Source of the DNA: Alphaproteobacteria bacterium 46_93_T64
Lineage (GTDB): Bacteria; Pseudomonadota; Alphaproteobacteria; Sneathiellales; Sneathiellaceae
NCBI GenBank assembly: GCA_002163135.1
Contig: MAAN01000041.1
Location: 62,001 to 126,000 of the forward strand
DNA: 64,000 nt
Direction: 5' to 3'
Below, piece by piece: positions 52,712 through 61,083 of this stretch (position 1 is the stretch's first letter; every line of letters begins with the position of its first letter). The notes beneath the pieces are model-generated. The model saw nothing but the letters and a program-made list of their open reading frames with translations, was not told the origin of the DNA and searched no databases. A program made the translations under genes and the position numbers.

Positions 52712-53167
52712 ATGAAACGGGTTATTATTGTTTCCGCTGTTATCGCTGCTATCGCCATTCCAACGGCAGTATACGCCACGAAAAATGCTGGTAACTGGGG
52801 ACATGCAGCGCTTTCGACTATGTTTGAAAAACATGACGCAAATAAAGACGGTGTGATGACACGGGATGAAATGCCAGAAAAGTGGGCAAGCCGTTTTGAT
52901 AAACTGGATGAAGATAAAAACGGTTCATTAACTCTGGCCGAGATTGAAAAATCTCACCGTTCGCATAAAGAAAAGCGTATGGAAAAAATGATGTCGAAAT
53001 TTGATGAAGATAAAGACGGCAAAATCTCTGAAGCAGAAGTGACTGCTTTTGTTCTTGAGAAATTTCGTGAAGCGGATGCAGATGGCGACGGAAACCTAAC
53101 AATGGAAGAGATTAAAAGTCTTCGGCATATGAAAGGGTTTGGTCGTGGTCACCACGAAAAAGGATGA
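52712..53167 (+). CDS. Secreted EF-hand calcium-binding protein
   Basis: 151 residues with a signal peptide (about 1-22, IIVSAVIAAIAIPTAVYA). Four EF-hand loops are visible: DANKDGVMTRDE, DEDKNGSLTLAE, DEDKDGKISEAE and DADGDGNLTMEE, each with Asp/Asn at positions 1, 3 and 5 and Glu at 12. A His-rich tail (GRGHHEKG) may bind metal. It probably buffers or senses calcium in the periplasm. It lies between two catabolic units but faces away from them. Confidence 0.92.
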   Translation: MKRVIIVSAVIAAIAIPTAVYATKNAGNWGHAALSTMFEKHDANKDGVMTRDEMPEKWASRFDKLDEDKNGSLTLAEIEKSHRSHKEKRMEKMMSKFDEDKDGKISEAEVTAFVLEKFREADADGDGNLTMEEIKSLRHMKGFGRGHHEKG

Positions 53168-53184
53168 TCTGATATGACCGCATT

Positions 53185-53210
53185 GATCAGGCGCTAAAAC
53201 GCGCCTGATC
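53185..53210. terminator. Hairpin between the EF-hand gene and the acyl-CoA dehydrogenase gene
   Basis: GATCAGGCGC-TAAAAC-GCGCCTGATC, a perfect ten-pair stem. It separates two converging genes; the T run is weak on both sides. Confidence 0.6.
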
Positions 53211-53212
53211 TT

Positions 53213-54367
53213 CTATATTCCTAACTGACGAGAAGCAAGGTCGCGCATAATTTCTTCGGCACCGCCGCCGATGGCATTTACTCGAACCTCACGATAGATG
53301 CGTTCAACCTTGGGGCCGCGCATAAAACCGGCACCGCCCATTATTTGGACGCCTTCACGGGCGCAAAATTCCATAGTTTCCGTGGCCTGATTTTTTAACA
53401 TACAGATATCTGCAATTGGCTGTTCCCCGTTTTGTACGCGGTAGGATACCTGATCCAGATACGCTTGAGTTGCGTTCACAGCTTGTGCCATTTGAACAAG
53501 TTTATGGCGGATGACTTGTTTCTCAGTGAGGGGTTTTCCAAAGACATTGCGTTCTTTGGCGTATGCAACAACCTCGTTAAAGCATGTTCGTGCGAAGGAT
53601 ACCGCGCCCGCCGCCAGCCAGAGACGTTCAGAGTTAAAATTCAGCATGATGGCTTGAAAGCCTTTGTTTTCCTCACCAAGCAAGTTTTCAACAGGAACCC
53701 GGCAATCATCGAAATAAAGCGTTGCCGTGTCTGACGCCCACCAACCCATTTTCTTTAGAGGCGTCCGGTCAAAGCCGGGTGTGTCGCGATCGATAAGTAA
53801 CAAGGAGACACCGTCCTTGCCGGACTCACCCGTACGGACAGCAACGGTATATACGTCGGCCCGCATTCCAGATGTGATAAACGTTTTTGAGCCATTAACG
53901 ACGAAATAATCTCCGTCGCGTTTTGCCGTTGTTTTTAAGTTGGCAACATCTGATCCACCAGATGGTTCTGTAATCCCAAGAGCACTAATCAACTCACCGG
54001 ACAAAATTTTTGTAAGGTATTTTTGCTTTTGCTCTGTGTTCCCAACATTCTTGATGGGCGGTGCACCGATCGTATGACTTAATAGGCTGGCAACAAGTCC
54101 ACCTGCGCCGCAACGGGCCAATTCTTCGGCACCAATCAGGCTGTAATATATATCGCCTTCAATGCCGCCATACTCTTCTGGGTACCCAATACCAAGTAGG
54201 CCGATATCAGCAGCTTTTTTATAAAGCTCGCGGGGAAATGTTTCCGCCTCATCCCAATCTGCAACGAAGGGTTCTATTTCAGTCTCCACAAACCGTCGAA
54301 GAGTATCTCGAAAAGCATTGTGCTCTTCCGTGAAGAAGTGCGGGGGCGTGCGTTCCAGTAAATCCAT
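53213..54367 (-). CDS. Acyl-CoA dehydrogenase family protein
   Basis: 384 residues. FAD-binding blocks GITEPSGGSDVANLKTTAK, KTFITSGMRADVYTVAVRTG and the C-terminal NAIGGGAEEIMRDLASRQLG. The usual catalytic Glu positions look altered: YEGT is replaced by GGGA, and the helix-G site holds Arg260 (SFARTCF). This matches a known subgroup with GGG(A/S)EEIM ends. It is the last gene of the SDR-carboxylase operon, 12 bases after the biotin carboxylase gene. Confidence 0.9.
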   Translation of the reverse strand: MDLLERTPPHFFTEEHNAFRDTLRRFVETEIEPFVADWDEAETFPRELYKKAADIGLLGIGYPEEYGGIEGDIYYSLIGAEELARCGAGGLVASLLSHTIGAPPIKNVGNTEQKQKYLTKILSGELISALGITEPSGGSDVANLKTTAKRDGDYFVVNGSKTFITSGMRADVYTVAVRTGESGKDGVSLLLIDRDTPGFDRTPLKKMGWWASDTATLYFDDCRVPVENLLGEENKGFQAIMLNFNSERLWLAAGAVSFARTCFNEVVAYAKERNVFGKPLTEKQVIRHKLVQMAQAVNATQAYLDQVSYRVQNGEQPIADICMLKNQATETMEFCAREGVQIMGGAGFMRGPKVERIYREVRVNAIGGGAEEIMRDLASRQLGI

Positions 54368-54379
54368 TAGTCTTTCCCT

Positions 54380-56344
54380 TTACGCAGGTTCAATTTCGAC
54401 AAGTAACGCACGTGTTGCAACTTGATCTTCAGGGGCAGCGGCCACTTTGGAGACAATGCCATCGATTTTTGCCGTGATCTCATGCTCCATTTTCATGGCT
54501 TCCAGCGTTGCAAGTGTTTGCCCGCGTTTAACGGGTTGGCCTGCGGTAACCTTAATATCGATAATACGTCCATTCATCGGGGCTAGAACGCGCCCGTCTC
54601 CTGCGGCTTCACCCGCGTTTGTTGGTGCAAGGGTTACTTCTTGAGACTTGAATTGGCTTGATCCCGCAGACAGGTGTAAATCCGAACCTTCAAATACAAA
54701 ATTCGCTGTCATTTGATGACCATCGATTTCTACGCGGACCAAAGGAGACGAGACATCCATGAGTGTTACCTCGCTGATGTTGTCGTCTGCTGACACCTGA
54801 TATTGGTTAGGTCCCATTTGCTCGATAGAAAAATGTTTTTTCTCACCTTCAACTTGTAGAACCAGTGGTGCCGCGGCGCAGGCACTACTAATCCAGCCAT
54901 CAGTTACGGATGCGGAACGGTGCTGATCATGTGAGAAATGCAATGCCGCAGCAATACGAAGGGCAGCATTACTGGGGATAGGGCGGGTACGTATCTTCTT
55001 TGGAAAATGTGTTTCAATAAATGCAGTTGTTGCCCCGCCGTCTGCAAAGTTCTCATGGCTCAGGCAATCTATCAAGAACTGCCTGTTGGTAACTAATCCT
55101 AGATCAAGTGTTTCTTTTAAGGAACTGATAAGCCGCCGCCGGGCGTCTTCTCGCGTATCACCGTAGGCGATTATCTTGGCGATCATAGCGTCGTAGTGTG
55201 GGGTGACTTCTGATCCGTTTTCAAGGCCGTGGTCACAACGACGGCCGGGACCTTCGGAAATCTGCCATTTAAGCAATTTACCAACTTTGGGCAGGAAGTT
55301 TTTGTAGGGATCTTCTGCGTAAAGCCGTGCTTCCATTGCATGGCCCGCTAGCTTAATTCCATCCTGCATATTGGGCAGCGTTTCTCCGCGCGCAACGCGA
55401 AGTTGCCATTCCACCAAATCGAACCCTGTGATTAGTTCAGTAACAGGGTGTTCCACTTGAAGGCGCGTATTCATTTCTAGAAAGTAAAACACTCCATCGC
55501 TTGTTAGTAGAAACTCCACTGTTCCGGCACCGGAATAATTGATGGCTTTGGCGGCTGCAACTGCTGCAGCGCCCATTTCAGCACGCAAATTTTCTGATAC
55601 GGCTGGGGACGGGGCTTCTTCGATCACTTTTTGATGCCGGCGCTGGATGGAGCAGTCGCGCTCCCCCATGTGGACAACATTGCCTTGATTGTCTGCAAAT
55701 ATTTGAATTTCTATATGGCGCGGCTCAATCACGGCTTTCTCAAGGATTAGCTCCCCGGAACCAAAGGCGTTCTGGGCCTCAGAGCGGGCGGCAGAGAGCG
55801 CTTTTTCAAGTTTCTCTGGTGTTGCCACAAGGCGCATACCGCGACCGCCGCCACCGGCCGCCGCTTTGACCATAACCGGAAATCCTATTTTTTCCGCAGC
55901 GGTTACAAACTTCTGATCTGATTGATCCTGTCCTTCGTAGCCCGGAACACATGGTACGTTGGCTTCAATCATCCGGCGTTTGGCTTCCGCCTTATTCCCC
56001 ATCAAGGTAATCGCGTTGGAGGAGGGGCCGATAAACGTTAAGCCATTCTTGGCACACGCATCAGCGAAGTCAGCGTTCTCAGATAGAAAGCCATATCCCG
56101 GATGAATGGCATCAGCCCCTGTTTGGCCGGCGGCATTCAGAATATTTTCAATTCTCAAGTAACTTTCACCAACAGCCGCGGGGCCAATGCAAATGGCCTC
56201 TGTTGCCAGTTTTACATGCAATGCGTTCTTGTCTGCTTCGGAAAATACAGCGACAGTTTCATATCCCATGTCATGGGCTGTCTTGATAACCCGACAAGCA
56301 ATTTCACCTCTGTTCGCAATCAGAATTTTGGAAAACGACGCCAT
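54380..56344 (-). CDS. Acyl-CoA carboxylase, biotin carboxylase/biotin carrier subunit
   Basis: 654 residues. Biotin carboxylase (about 1-450): ILIANRGEIACRVIKTAHDM, GYGFLSENADFADAC, VMVKAAAGGGGRGMR, EMNTRLQVEHPVTE; a linker domain; and a C-terminal biotin domain with the biotinylated Lys618 in EAMKMEHE. It uses ATP and bicarbonate to carboxylate its own biotin for the carboxyltransferase encoded at 57530. Family members act on propionyl-, methylcrotonyl- or geranyl-CoA; the neighbouring dehydrogenase suggests the geranyl/methylcrotonyl type. Confidence 0.93.
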   Translation of the reverse strand: MASFSKILIANRGEIACRVIKTAHDMGYETVAVFSEADKNALHVKLATEAICIGPAAVGESYLRIENILNAAGQTGADAIHPGYGFLSENADFADACAKNGLTFIGPSSNAITLMGNKAEAKRRMIEANVPCVPGYEGQDQSDQKFVTAAEKIGFPVMVKAAAGGGGRGMRLVATPEKLEKALSAARSEAQNAFGSGELILEKAVIEPRHIEIQIFADNQGNVVHMGERDCSIQRRHQKVIEEAPSPAVSENLRAEMGAAAVAAAKAINYSGAGTVEFLLTSDGVFYFLEMNTRLQVEHPVTELITGFDLVEWQLRVARGETLPNMQDGIKLAGHAMEARLYAEDPYKNFLPKVGKLLKWQISEGPGRRCDHGLENGSEVTPHYDAMIAKIIAYGDTREDARRRLISSLKETLDLGLVTNRQFLIDCLSHENFADGGATTAFIETHFPKKIRTRPIPSNAALRIAAALHFSHDQHRSASVTDGWISSACAAAPLVLQVEGEKKHFSIEQMGPNQYQVSADDNISEVTLMDVSSPLVRVEIDGHQMTANFVFEGSDLHLSAGSSQFKSQEVTLAPTNAGEAAGDGRVLAPMNGRIIDIKVTAGQPVKRGQTLATLEAMKMEHEITAKIDGIVSKVAAAPEDQVATRALLVEIEPA

Positions 56345-56350
56345 TATGAG

Positions 56351-57511
56351 TTAGCCCCTTTTTTTCTTTGGAAGCGTATCCATCAATTTACAAATGATAC
56401 CTAGCATTACTTCATCGGCACCACCGCCGATGGAGCCCAAACGGCCATCGCGATAAGCCCGGGAAATGTGCGTTTCATTCATGAAACCCATACCGCCGTA
56501 ATATTGAAGGCAGGCATCATTTACTTCGCGCATTAAGCGTCCGGCCTTCAACTTAGCCATAGACGCCAACATTGTTACGTTTTCACCGCTGATATACTCT
56601 TCAACGGCCCGATACGTGAGAGAGCGCAAGCATTCAATTTCGGTTTTAAGTTCCCCAAGGCGGAAATGAACGACCTGATTATCCAAAATCGGCTTACCAA
56701 ATGCTTCTCGTTGGCTTGTATATTCGATTGTATCGAGTACCGCTTTATCGAGGCTCTGTAGCGCGTTTCCAGCCGCCCAAAGACGTTCTTCCTGGAACTG
56801 CAGCATTTGGTACGTGAAACCCATACCTTCTTCGCCAATGATATTCCTCTGTGGAACGCGAACATCTTCAAAATAGAGCTGGGCAGTATCTGAGGAACGC
56901 ATACCGAGCTTGTCGAGCTTGCGCTCTACCGTGATGCCCGGTGTATCCATAGGTATAATCACCAGCGATTTACTAGAATGCATGGGGCCATCGCTTGTGT
57001 TGACCAGCATGCACATAAAGTCTGCTTGTGTCCCGTTGGTAATCCACATTTTCTGGCCATTGATGACATAGTCATCGCCGTCTTTTCTCGCCTGTGATTT
57101 AATTCCAGCGACATCGGATCCAGCAGAAGGTTCAGACACACCGATACAGGCTACATAATCGCCGGAAATTGCCGGGCGCAGGAAGTTTTCTTTCACATAG
57201 TCGGATCCAAATCTTGCGAGGGCTGGGGTTGCCATATCCGTCTGAACACCGATTGCCATCGGAACGCCGCCACAGTGAATTTTGCCCAAGGTTTCCGACA
57301 TAGCAAGACTGAAAGAATAGTCGAGACCCATGCCGCCATACTCTTCTGGCTTGCAAACACCGAGAAAACCCTGATCTCCCATTTTTTTGAAAAGCTCATG
57401 AGCCGGGAAAATGCCTTCATCTTCCCAAGCATCCACATGGGGATTGATTTCTTGTTCGATGAATTTACTGAGTGAGCTCATAAATTCTTTATGTTCTGGT
57501 CCGTAAAGCAT
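56351..57511 (-). CDS. Acyl-CoA dehydrogenase, citronellyl-CoA dehydrogenase (AtuD)-like
   Basis: 386 residues. Beyond ordinary blocks (GVSEPSAGSDVAGIKSQARK, KMWITNGTQADFMCMLVNTS), it carries AtuD-like stretches GGVPMAIGVQTDMATPALARF, FTYQMLQFQEERLWAAGNAL and the C-terminal SIGGGADEVMLGIICKLM. AtuD acts on citronellyl-CoA in acyclic terpene breakdown in Pseudomonas. The YEGT Glu is Gly and the helix-G site holds Asp255. Placed between the two carboxylase subunits, as in liu and atu clusters. Assignment to AtuD is by memory of its sequence. Confidence 0.82.
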   Translation of the reverse strand: MLYGPEHKEFMSSLSKFIEQEINPHVDAWEDEGIFPAHELFKKMGDQGFLGVCKPEEYGGMGLDYSFSLAMSETLGKIHCGGVPMAIGVQTDMATPALARFGSDYVKENFLRPAISGDYVACIGVSEPSAGSDVAGIKSQARKDGDDYVINGQKMWITNGTQADFMCMLVNTSDGPMHSSKSLVIIPMDTPGITVERKLDKLGMRSSDTAQLYFEDVRVPQRNIIGEEGMGFTYQMLQFQEERLWAAGNALQSLDKAVLDTIEYTSQREAFGKPILDNQVVHFRLGELKTEIECLRSLTYRAVEEYISGENVTMLASMAKLKAGRLMREVNDACLQYYGGMGFMNETHISRAYRDGRLGSIGGGADEVMLGIICKLMDTLPKKKRG

Positions 57512-57529
57512 GTTGTCTCTCCCAGTTTT

Positions 57530-59149
57530 CTACATTCTACCAATGCCGAATGTATTTGTGTTTGTTTGTCTTCTGGTTGCTTCCATTGAAATGGACAGGC
57601 AATAACTCAGGACTTTGCGTGTATCCCTTGGATCTATGATGCCGTCATCCCACACTCTCGCAGTTGCATAAAGTGCAGTTGATTCCTTCTTTGTGCGGGA
57701 GATGATCCCTTGTTCCATCTTTTGTATGGCCTCGCGGTCGGGCTCTTGCCCAAGGCGTTTGAATTTTTCTTCGGTGACGATGGACATCACTTTTGCAGCT
57801 TGCTCGCCGCCCATGACCGCAATCTGATTGTTGGGCCATGCGAAAATGAATTTCGGATCAAACGAGCGGCCGCACATACCATAGTTTCCGGCTCCAAAAC
57901 TCGCGCCGATATGAATTGTTATTTTGGGAACAGTTGCATTAGTTACTGCCTGTACCATCTTTGAGCCATGCTTGATGATGCCCGCCTGTTCAGCTTCTGT
58001 ACCAACCATAAACCCAGTCGTGTTTTGAAAGAAAATGATCGGAGTTCCCGATTGGCTGCAAAGCTGGATAAATTGAGCAGCCTTTGTTGCGCCATCCGCA
58101 TCAATCGGACCGTTGTTTCCAAGAATGCCAACAGCCTGACCTTCGATTTTGGCATGGCCGCAAACCGTATGGACACCATAGAGTTCTTTGAAATCAAGAA
58201 AATCGGATCCGTCGACAATACGGGCAATCATTTCATGTACATCGTAGGGTTTTCGATAATCTGTAGGAACCACTCCTATGAGCTCTTCTGAACTATAAAG
58301 TGGTTCCTCGAAGTTCCTTATTTTTTGTTCCGGTAAGGCATCGTTCCACGGAATATTATTCATTATCTCACGCGCAATGCGAATGCCATCGGCGTCATTT
58401 TCAGCAAGATATTCAGAAACACCGGAAATGGTGGAGTGCATCTCGGCGCCGCCAAGTTCTTCGTCAGTAGCAACTTCTCCAGTTGCAGCTTTTAGAAGGG
58501 GAGGACCTGCCAGAAAGACCTTTGCTCCGCCTTTAACCATGACAACATAATCGGACAAGCCCGGTAAATACGCTCCGCCTGCTGTACTTGATCCATGAAC
58601 GACAGTAATTTGCGGAATGCCAGCAGCAGACATACGTGCTTGATTGGCAAATCCCGCGCCTGCCTTTACAAAAATTTCTGCCTGATACAGAAGGTTGGCA
58701 CCGCCCGATTCCACGAGATTAATCACCGGCAGTTTGTTTTTCAGAACGATCTCTTGAGCGCGGAGTGTTTTCTCCAATCCCATTGGAGCGATTGTTCCGC
58801 CTTTTATGGCACTGTCTGATGCCGTAATCATACAGCGAATGCCGGAAACATATCCGATACCAACAATGGCACCGCCGCCGTACACGTCCTCTTTCCCATC
58901 ATCGTCATGCATGCCAAGGCCCGCTAATGTGGCCAACTGCATAAATGGGGCGCCCTTGTCCAACAACAGAGCAATTCTCTCTCGCGGTAGGAGCTGTCCG
59001 CGTTTTTGAAACTTCTCTTTTTTACTATTAGAGGAATCTCGAACTTTTTGCTCAAGTCCGCGAAATTCATCAATCATTTCCAACATTGATGCACGGTTGG
59101 TTTGAAAAACGTCGCTGTTCGGATCTATTTCAGAGTGAATAACAGACAT
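57530..59149 (-). CDS. Acyl-CoA carboxylase, carboxyltransferase subunit (MCC/GCC beta-like)
   Basis: 539 residues with the tandem crotonase-like carboxyltransferase domains. N-terminal part: RGQLLPRERIALLLDKGAPF, GGTIAPMGLEKTLRAQEI, and the oxyanion-region AYLPGLSDYVVMVKGGAKVF. C-terminal part: GILGNNGPIDADGATKAAQF, FFQNTTGFMVGTEAEQAGII and GASFGAGNYGMCGRSFDPKF. The AYLPGLSDYVVMV region is typical of methylcrotonyl- and geranyl-CoA carboxylase. It works with the biotin subunit at 54380. The two subunits are separated by the AtuD-like gene. Confidence 0.93.
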   Translation of the reverse strand: MSVIHSEIDPNSDVFQTNRASMLEMIDEFRGLEQKVRDSSNSKKEKFQKRGQLLPRERIALLLDKGAPFMQLATLAGLGMHDDDGKEDVYGGGAIVGIGYVSGIRCMITASDSAIKGGTIAPMGLEKTLRAQEIVLKNKLPVINLVESGGANLLYQAEIFVKAGAGFANQARMSAAGIPQITVVHGSSTAGGAYLPGLSDYVVMVKGGAKVFLAGPPLLKAATGEVATDEELGGAEMHSTISGVSEYLAENDADGIRIAREIMNNIPWNDALPEQKIRNFEEPLYSSEELIGVVPTDYRKPYDVHEMIARIVDGSDFLDFKELYGVHTVCGHAKIEGQAVGILGNNGPIDADGATKAAQFIQLCSQSGTPIIFFQNTTGFMVGTEAEQAGIIKHGSKMVQAVTNATVPKITIHIGASFGAGNYGMCGRSFDPKFIFAWPNNQIAVMGGEQAAKVMSIVTEEKFKRLGQEPDREAIQKMEQGIISRTKKESTALYATARVWDDGIIDPRDTRKVLSYCLSISMEATRRQTNTNTFGIGRM

Positions 59150-59160
59150 GCATCTCTCTC

Positions 59161-60051
59161 CTATTTTTCGTCGTCGGAAGGCGGTGTTTCCTGAAACAGT
59201 TTTGGTGTTGTTGCGAGATGAAATCCGTTGAAGGCGTCATTGTTCTTATGGGCAGGAAGTGGCCAGTGCCTGCGGGCATTTGGCGCACCGCCATCCACTC
59301 GTATGCAATCACCGGAAACAAAGGCTGCAGCCTCCGACAATAAAAATACGATAGCAGCGGACGTTTCCGATTCTGTACCCAAACGATGCGCAGGTGTGTG
59401 TGTCGCCAATTGGCGGATTTGGTCCTGGAACCAATCAGGATACGTGTCCATGCCTGAGGACATGATCCACCCAGGTGCGACCGCATTTACACGCACTCCC
59501 GCACAGCCCCACTCCACAGCAGCTGTTTCAGTAAAACTAAGCATGCCTTTCCTTGCCGCACCGGAATGCCCCATGCCGGGCATGGAGGTCCACATATCCG
59601 CGACAATATTGACGATGGAGCCGCCGCCATTTTCTTTCATCCACTGAGTGTAACACTCGCGGGAAAAAAGAAATCCACCGGTCAAATTGTTATTCACAAC
59701 GGCGTCCCAGCCATTTTTGCTGATGCTTTCCAAGGGTGCAGGGAATTGCCCGCCTGCATTATTCACCAAGCCGTCAATGGCGCCATGGAAGTCCAATATC
59801 GCTGCGACAGTATCGCGAACCGCGGCTTCATCCCGAATGTCACAAGAATGGGTCGAAGCAATGCCGCCAGCGTCTTTGATCTCGGTCTGAACAGTATCAA
59901 GTTTGTCTTGAGACCGACCGACGAGGGCGATGTCAGCACCTAACGAGACAAGTTCATGGGCAGTGCAGCGTCCAATGCCGCTTCCACCGCCTGTTACGAT
60001 AATTTTTTTCCCTTTAAACAGGTCCGGGCGAAAAATGGATCGGTATCCCAT
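59161..60051 (-). CDS. Short-chain dehydrogenase/reductase, PECR/2,4-dienoyl-CoA reductase-like
   Basis: 296 residues from the ATG at 60051, which has a GGAGG ribosome-binding site. The Rossmann motif is TGGGSGIGR (20-28), with VNNAGG (97-102). The usual YxxxK is absent: the matching stretch is GHSGAARKGM, giving Ser163 and Arg167. The same change is seen in peroxisomal trans-2-enoyl-CoA reductase (PECR) and its relatives, so this is probably an NADP-dependent enoyl- or dienoyl-CoA reductase. It is first in the operon, 11 bases before the carboxyltransferase gene. Confidence 0.88.
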   Translation of the reverse strand: MGYRSIFRPDLFKGKKIIVTGGGSGIGRCTAHELVSLGADIALVGRSQDKLDTVQTEIKDAGGIASTHSCDIRDEAAVRDTVAAILDFHGAIDGLVNNAGGQFPAPLESISKNGWDAVVNNNLTGGFLFSRECYTQWMKENGGGSIVNIVADMWTSMPGMGHSGAARKGMLSFTETAAVEWGCAGVRVNAVAPGWIMSSGMDTYPDWFQDQIRQLATHTPAHRLGTESETSAAIVFLLSEAAAFVSGDCIRVDGGAPNARRHWPLPAHKNNDAFNGFHLATTPKLFQETPPSDDEK

Positions 60052-60150
60052 GACTAATAGCCTCCAGTATTTGTGGTTTGTTTTTCTGTGGGCCATACCA
60101 TTTGAATTATTAGTTGGTACGTATGACATCACTATTTGACTTCATGGTAG

Positions 60151-60172
60151 GTGACGTTTACGTTAACGTCAA
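60151..60172. promoter_or_regulatory. LiuR-type operator between the SDR and SCP2 genes
   Basis: TGACGTTTACGTTAACGTCA (60152-60171), matching the perfect palindrome at 39088 except at one central base and the first outer base. It lies in the 198-base divergent region and could control both the carboxylase operon and the SCP2 gene. Regulator: the LiuR-like MerR protein at 39154 (inference). Confidence 0.75.
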
Positions 60173-60249
60173 GTAACGAGTTGGTTGGAAAGACCGGTGG
60201 AATTGATAGGCCGGGCTTCTGCTTAGATGACAGGAAAGGATCCTTAATA

Positions 60250-60552
60250 ATGGCAACACTTGAAGAAATCACAGAAGCAATGCGCGAGCGTATTGGTGAA
60301 GATTGTGGACTTGGCGCGACCTTGAAATTTGATTTTAAAGGTGAGGGTATTATCCATGTGGATGCCGACACTGTTCCAAACGTCGTTAGCAATGACGATG
60401 CGGATGCGGAGTGCACGATTAAAATTTCAGTAGAAAATTTTGAAGCATTGGCCAAAGGCGATTTGGATCCAACAACTGCCTTTATGATGGGTAAGTTGAA
60501 AATTGAAGGCAATATGGGCATTGCCATGAAATTACAAAGCGTCTTTAACTAA
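60250..60552 (+). CDS. SCP2 sterol-binding domain protein
   Basis: 100 residues from the ATG at 60250 with an AGGAAAGGA ribosome-binding site. The SCP2 fold shows as ATLKFDFKGEGIIHVDADTV, AECTIKISVENFEALAKGDL, then MMGKLKIEGNMGIAMKLQSV. Such proteins bind fatty acyl chains or CoA esters in a hydrophobic tunnel. Divergent from the carboxylase operon, with the shared operator between, it may carry the pathway's substrate. A terminator follows. Confidence 0.93.
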   Translation: MATLEEITEAMRERIGEDCGLGATLKFDFKGEGIIHVDADTVPNVVSNDDADAECTIKISVENFEALAKGDLDPTTAFMMGKLKIEGNMGIAMKLQSVFN

Positions 60553-60576
60553 GACACTTTTAGTAATAGCGACTTT

Positions 60577-60605
60577 AAAACAGCTCCTTTTGGGGCTGTT
60601 TTTGT
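60577..60605 (+). terminator. Terminator after the SCP2 gene
   Basis: AAAACAGCTCC (60577-60587), loop TTTT, GGGGCTGTTTT (60592-60602), one G-T wobble, ending in five T. Confidence 0.8.
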
Positions 60606-60804
60606 GTTGAAGCTAGATTCTCGATTTTCGATGCGAATTCCGTCTAAGTTTACTGGAATTTCACTGAAACACACGCTTGGATCGCCCAAATTTGGAAAAA
60701 AGTGAAAAAAGCTGCTTTTAGTGAATTTTTCTCTGTACCTTTTGCAATCAACACATTATGTAAAGCGCTTCGAATTTAAACATGAACGGAACGGAGCTAG
60801 TCAC

Positions 60805-61008
60805 ATGACAGCGAGATCTGCACGGAACGGCCGCAATCAGGGCGGCAAAAGCCGCAAAAGCGGTGGCGGCGGTCGCGGTAACGGCGGAACAAAAAACTGC
60901 CGTTCGAATGCACAGCGCGCAGCGCGTAAAATTACATTGAAAACGGGTCGCCATGCTGCCCGTCGTCAATTGAAGAAAATTCAGGCTGCTACAAGCGTTG
61001 CTGCTTAA
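60805..61008 (+). CDS. Small, highly basic Gly/Arg-rich protein
   Basis: 67 residues from the ATG at 60805 (CGGAG nine bases before). Composition is extreme: a Gly/Ser/Lys/Arg-rich first half (RNGRNQGGKSRKSGGGGRGN) and a helical, basic second half (NAQRAARKITLKTGRHAARR). No family recognised. The charge pattern suggests binding to RNA or DNA. It has its own upstream region after a terminator and a very strong terminator behind it, which suggests a separately and perhaps highly expressed gene. An upstream in-frame start (60721) lacks a ribosome-binding site. Confidence 0.65.
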   Translation: MTARSARNGRNQGGKSRKSGGGGRGNGGTKNCRSNAQRAARKITLKTGRHAARRQLKKIQAATSVAA

Positions 61009-61027
61009 GTAGACTGCAAATACGATT

Positions 61028-61067
61028 AAAAAAGGCCGCCTTGGGAATTCCAGGGCGGCCTTTTTTT
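61028..61067. terminator. Strong bidirectional terminator
   Basis: GGCCGCCTTGG (61034-61044), loop GAATT, CCAGGGCGGCC (61050-61060), 11 pairs with one wobble. Six A precede and seven T follow, so it serves both the basic-protein gene and the convergent exonuclease gene. Confidence 0.92.
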
Positions 61068-61083
61068 GTGAAAAATTGATATA

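Noticed and set aside
53213-60051. A plain leucine degradation (liu) operon
   Set aside because: No HMG-CoA lyase gene, and the dehydrogenase between the carboxylase subunits looks like citronellyl-CoA dehydrogenase rather than isovaleryl-CoA dehydrogenase. Not fully excluded.
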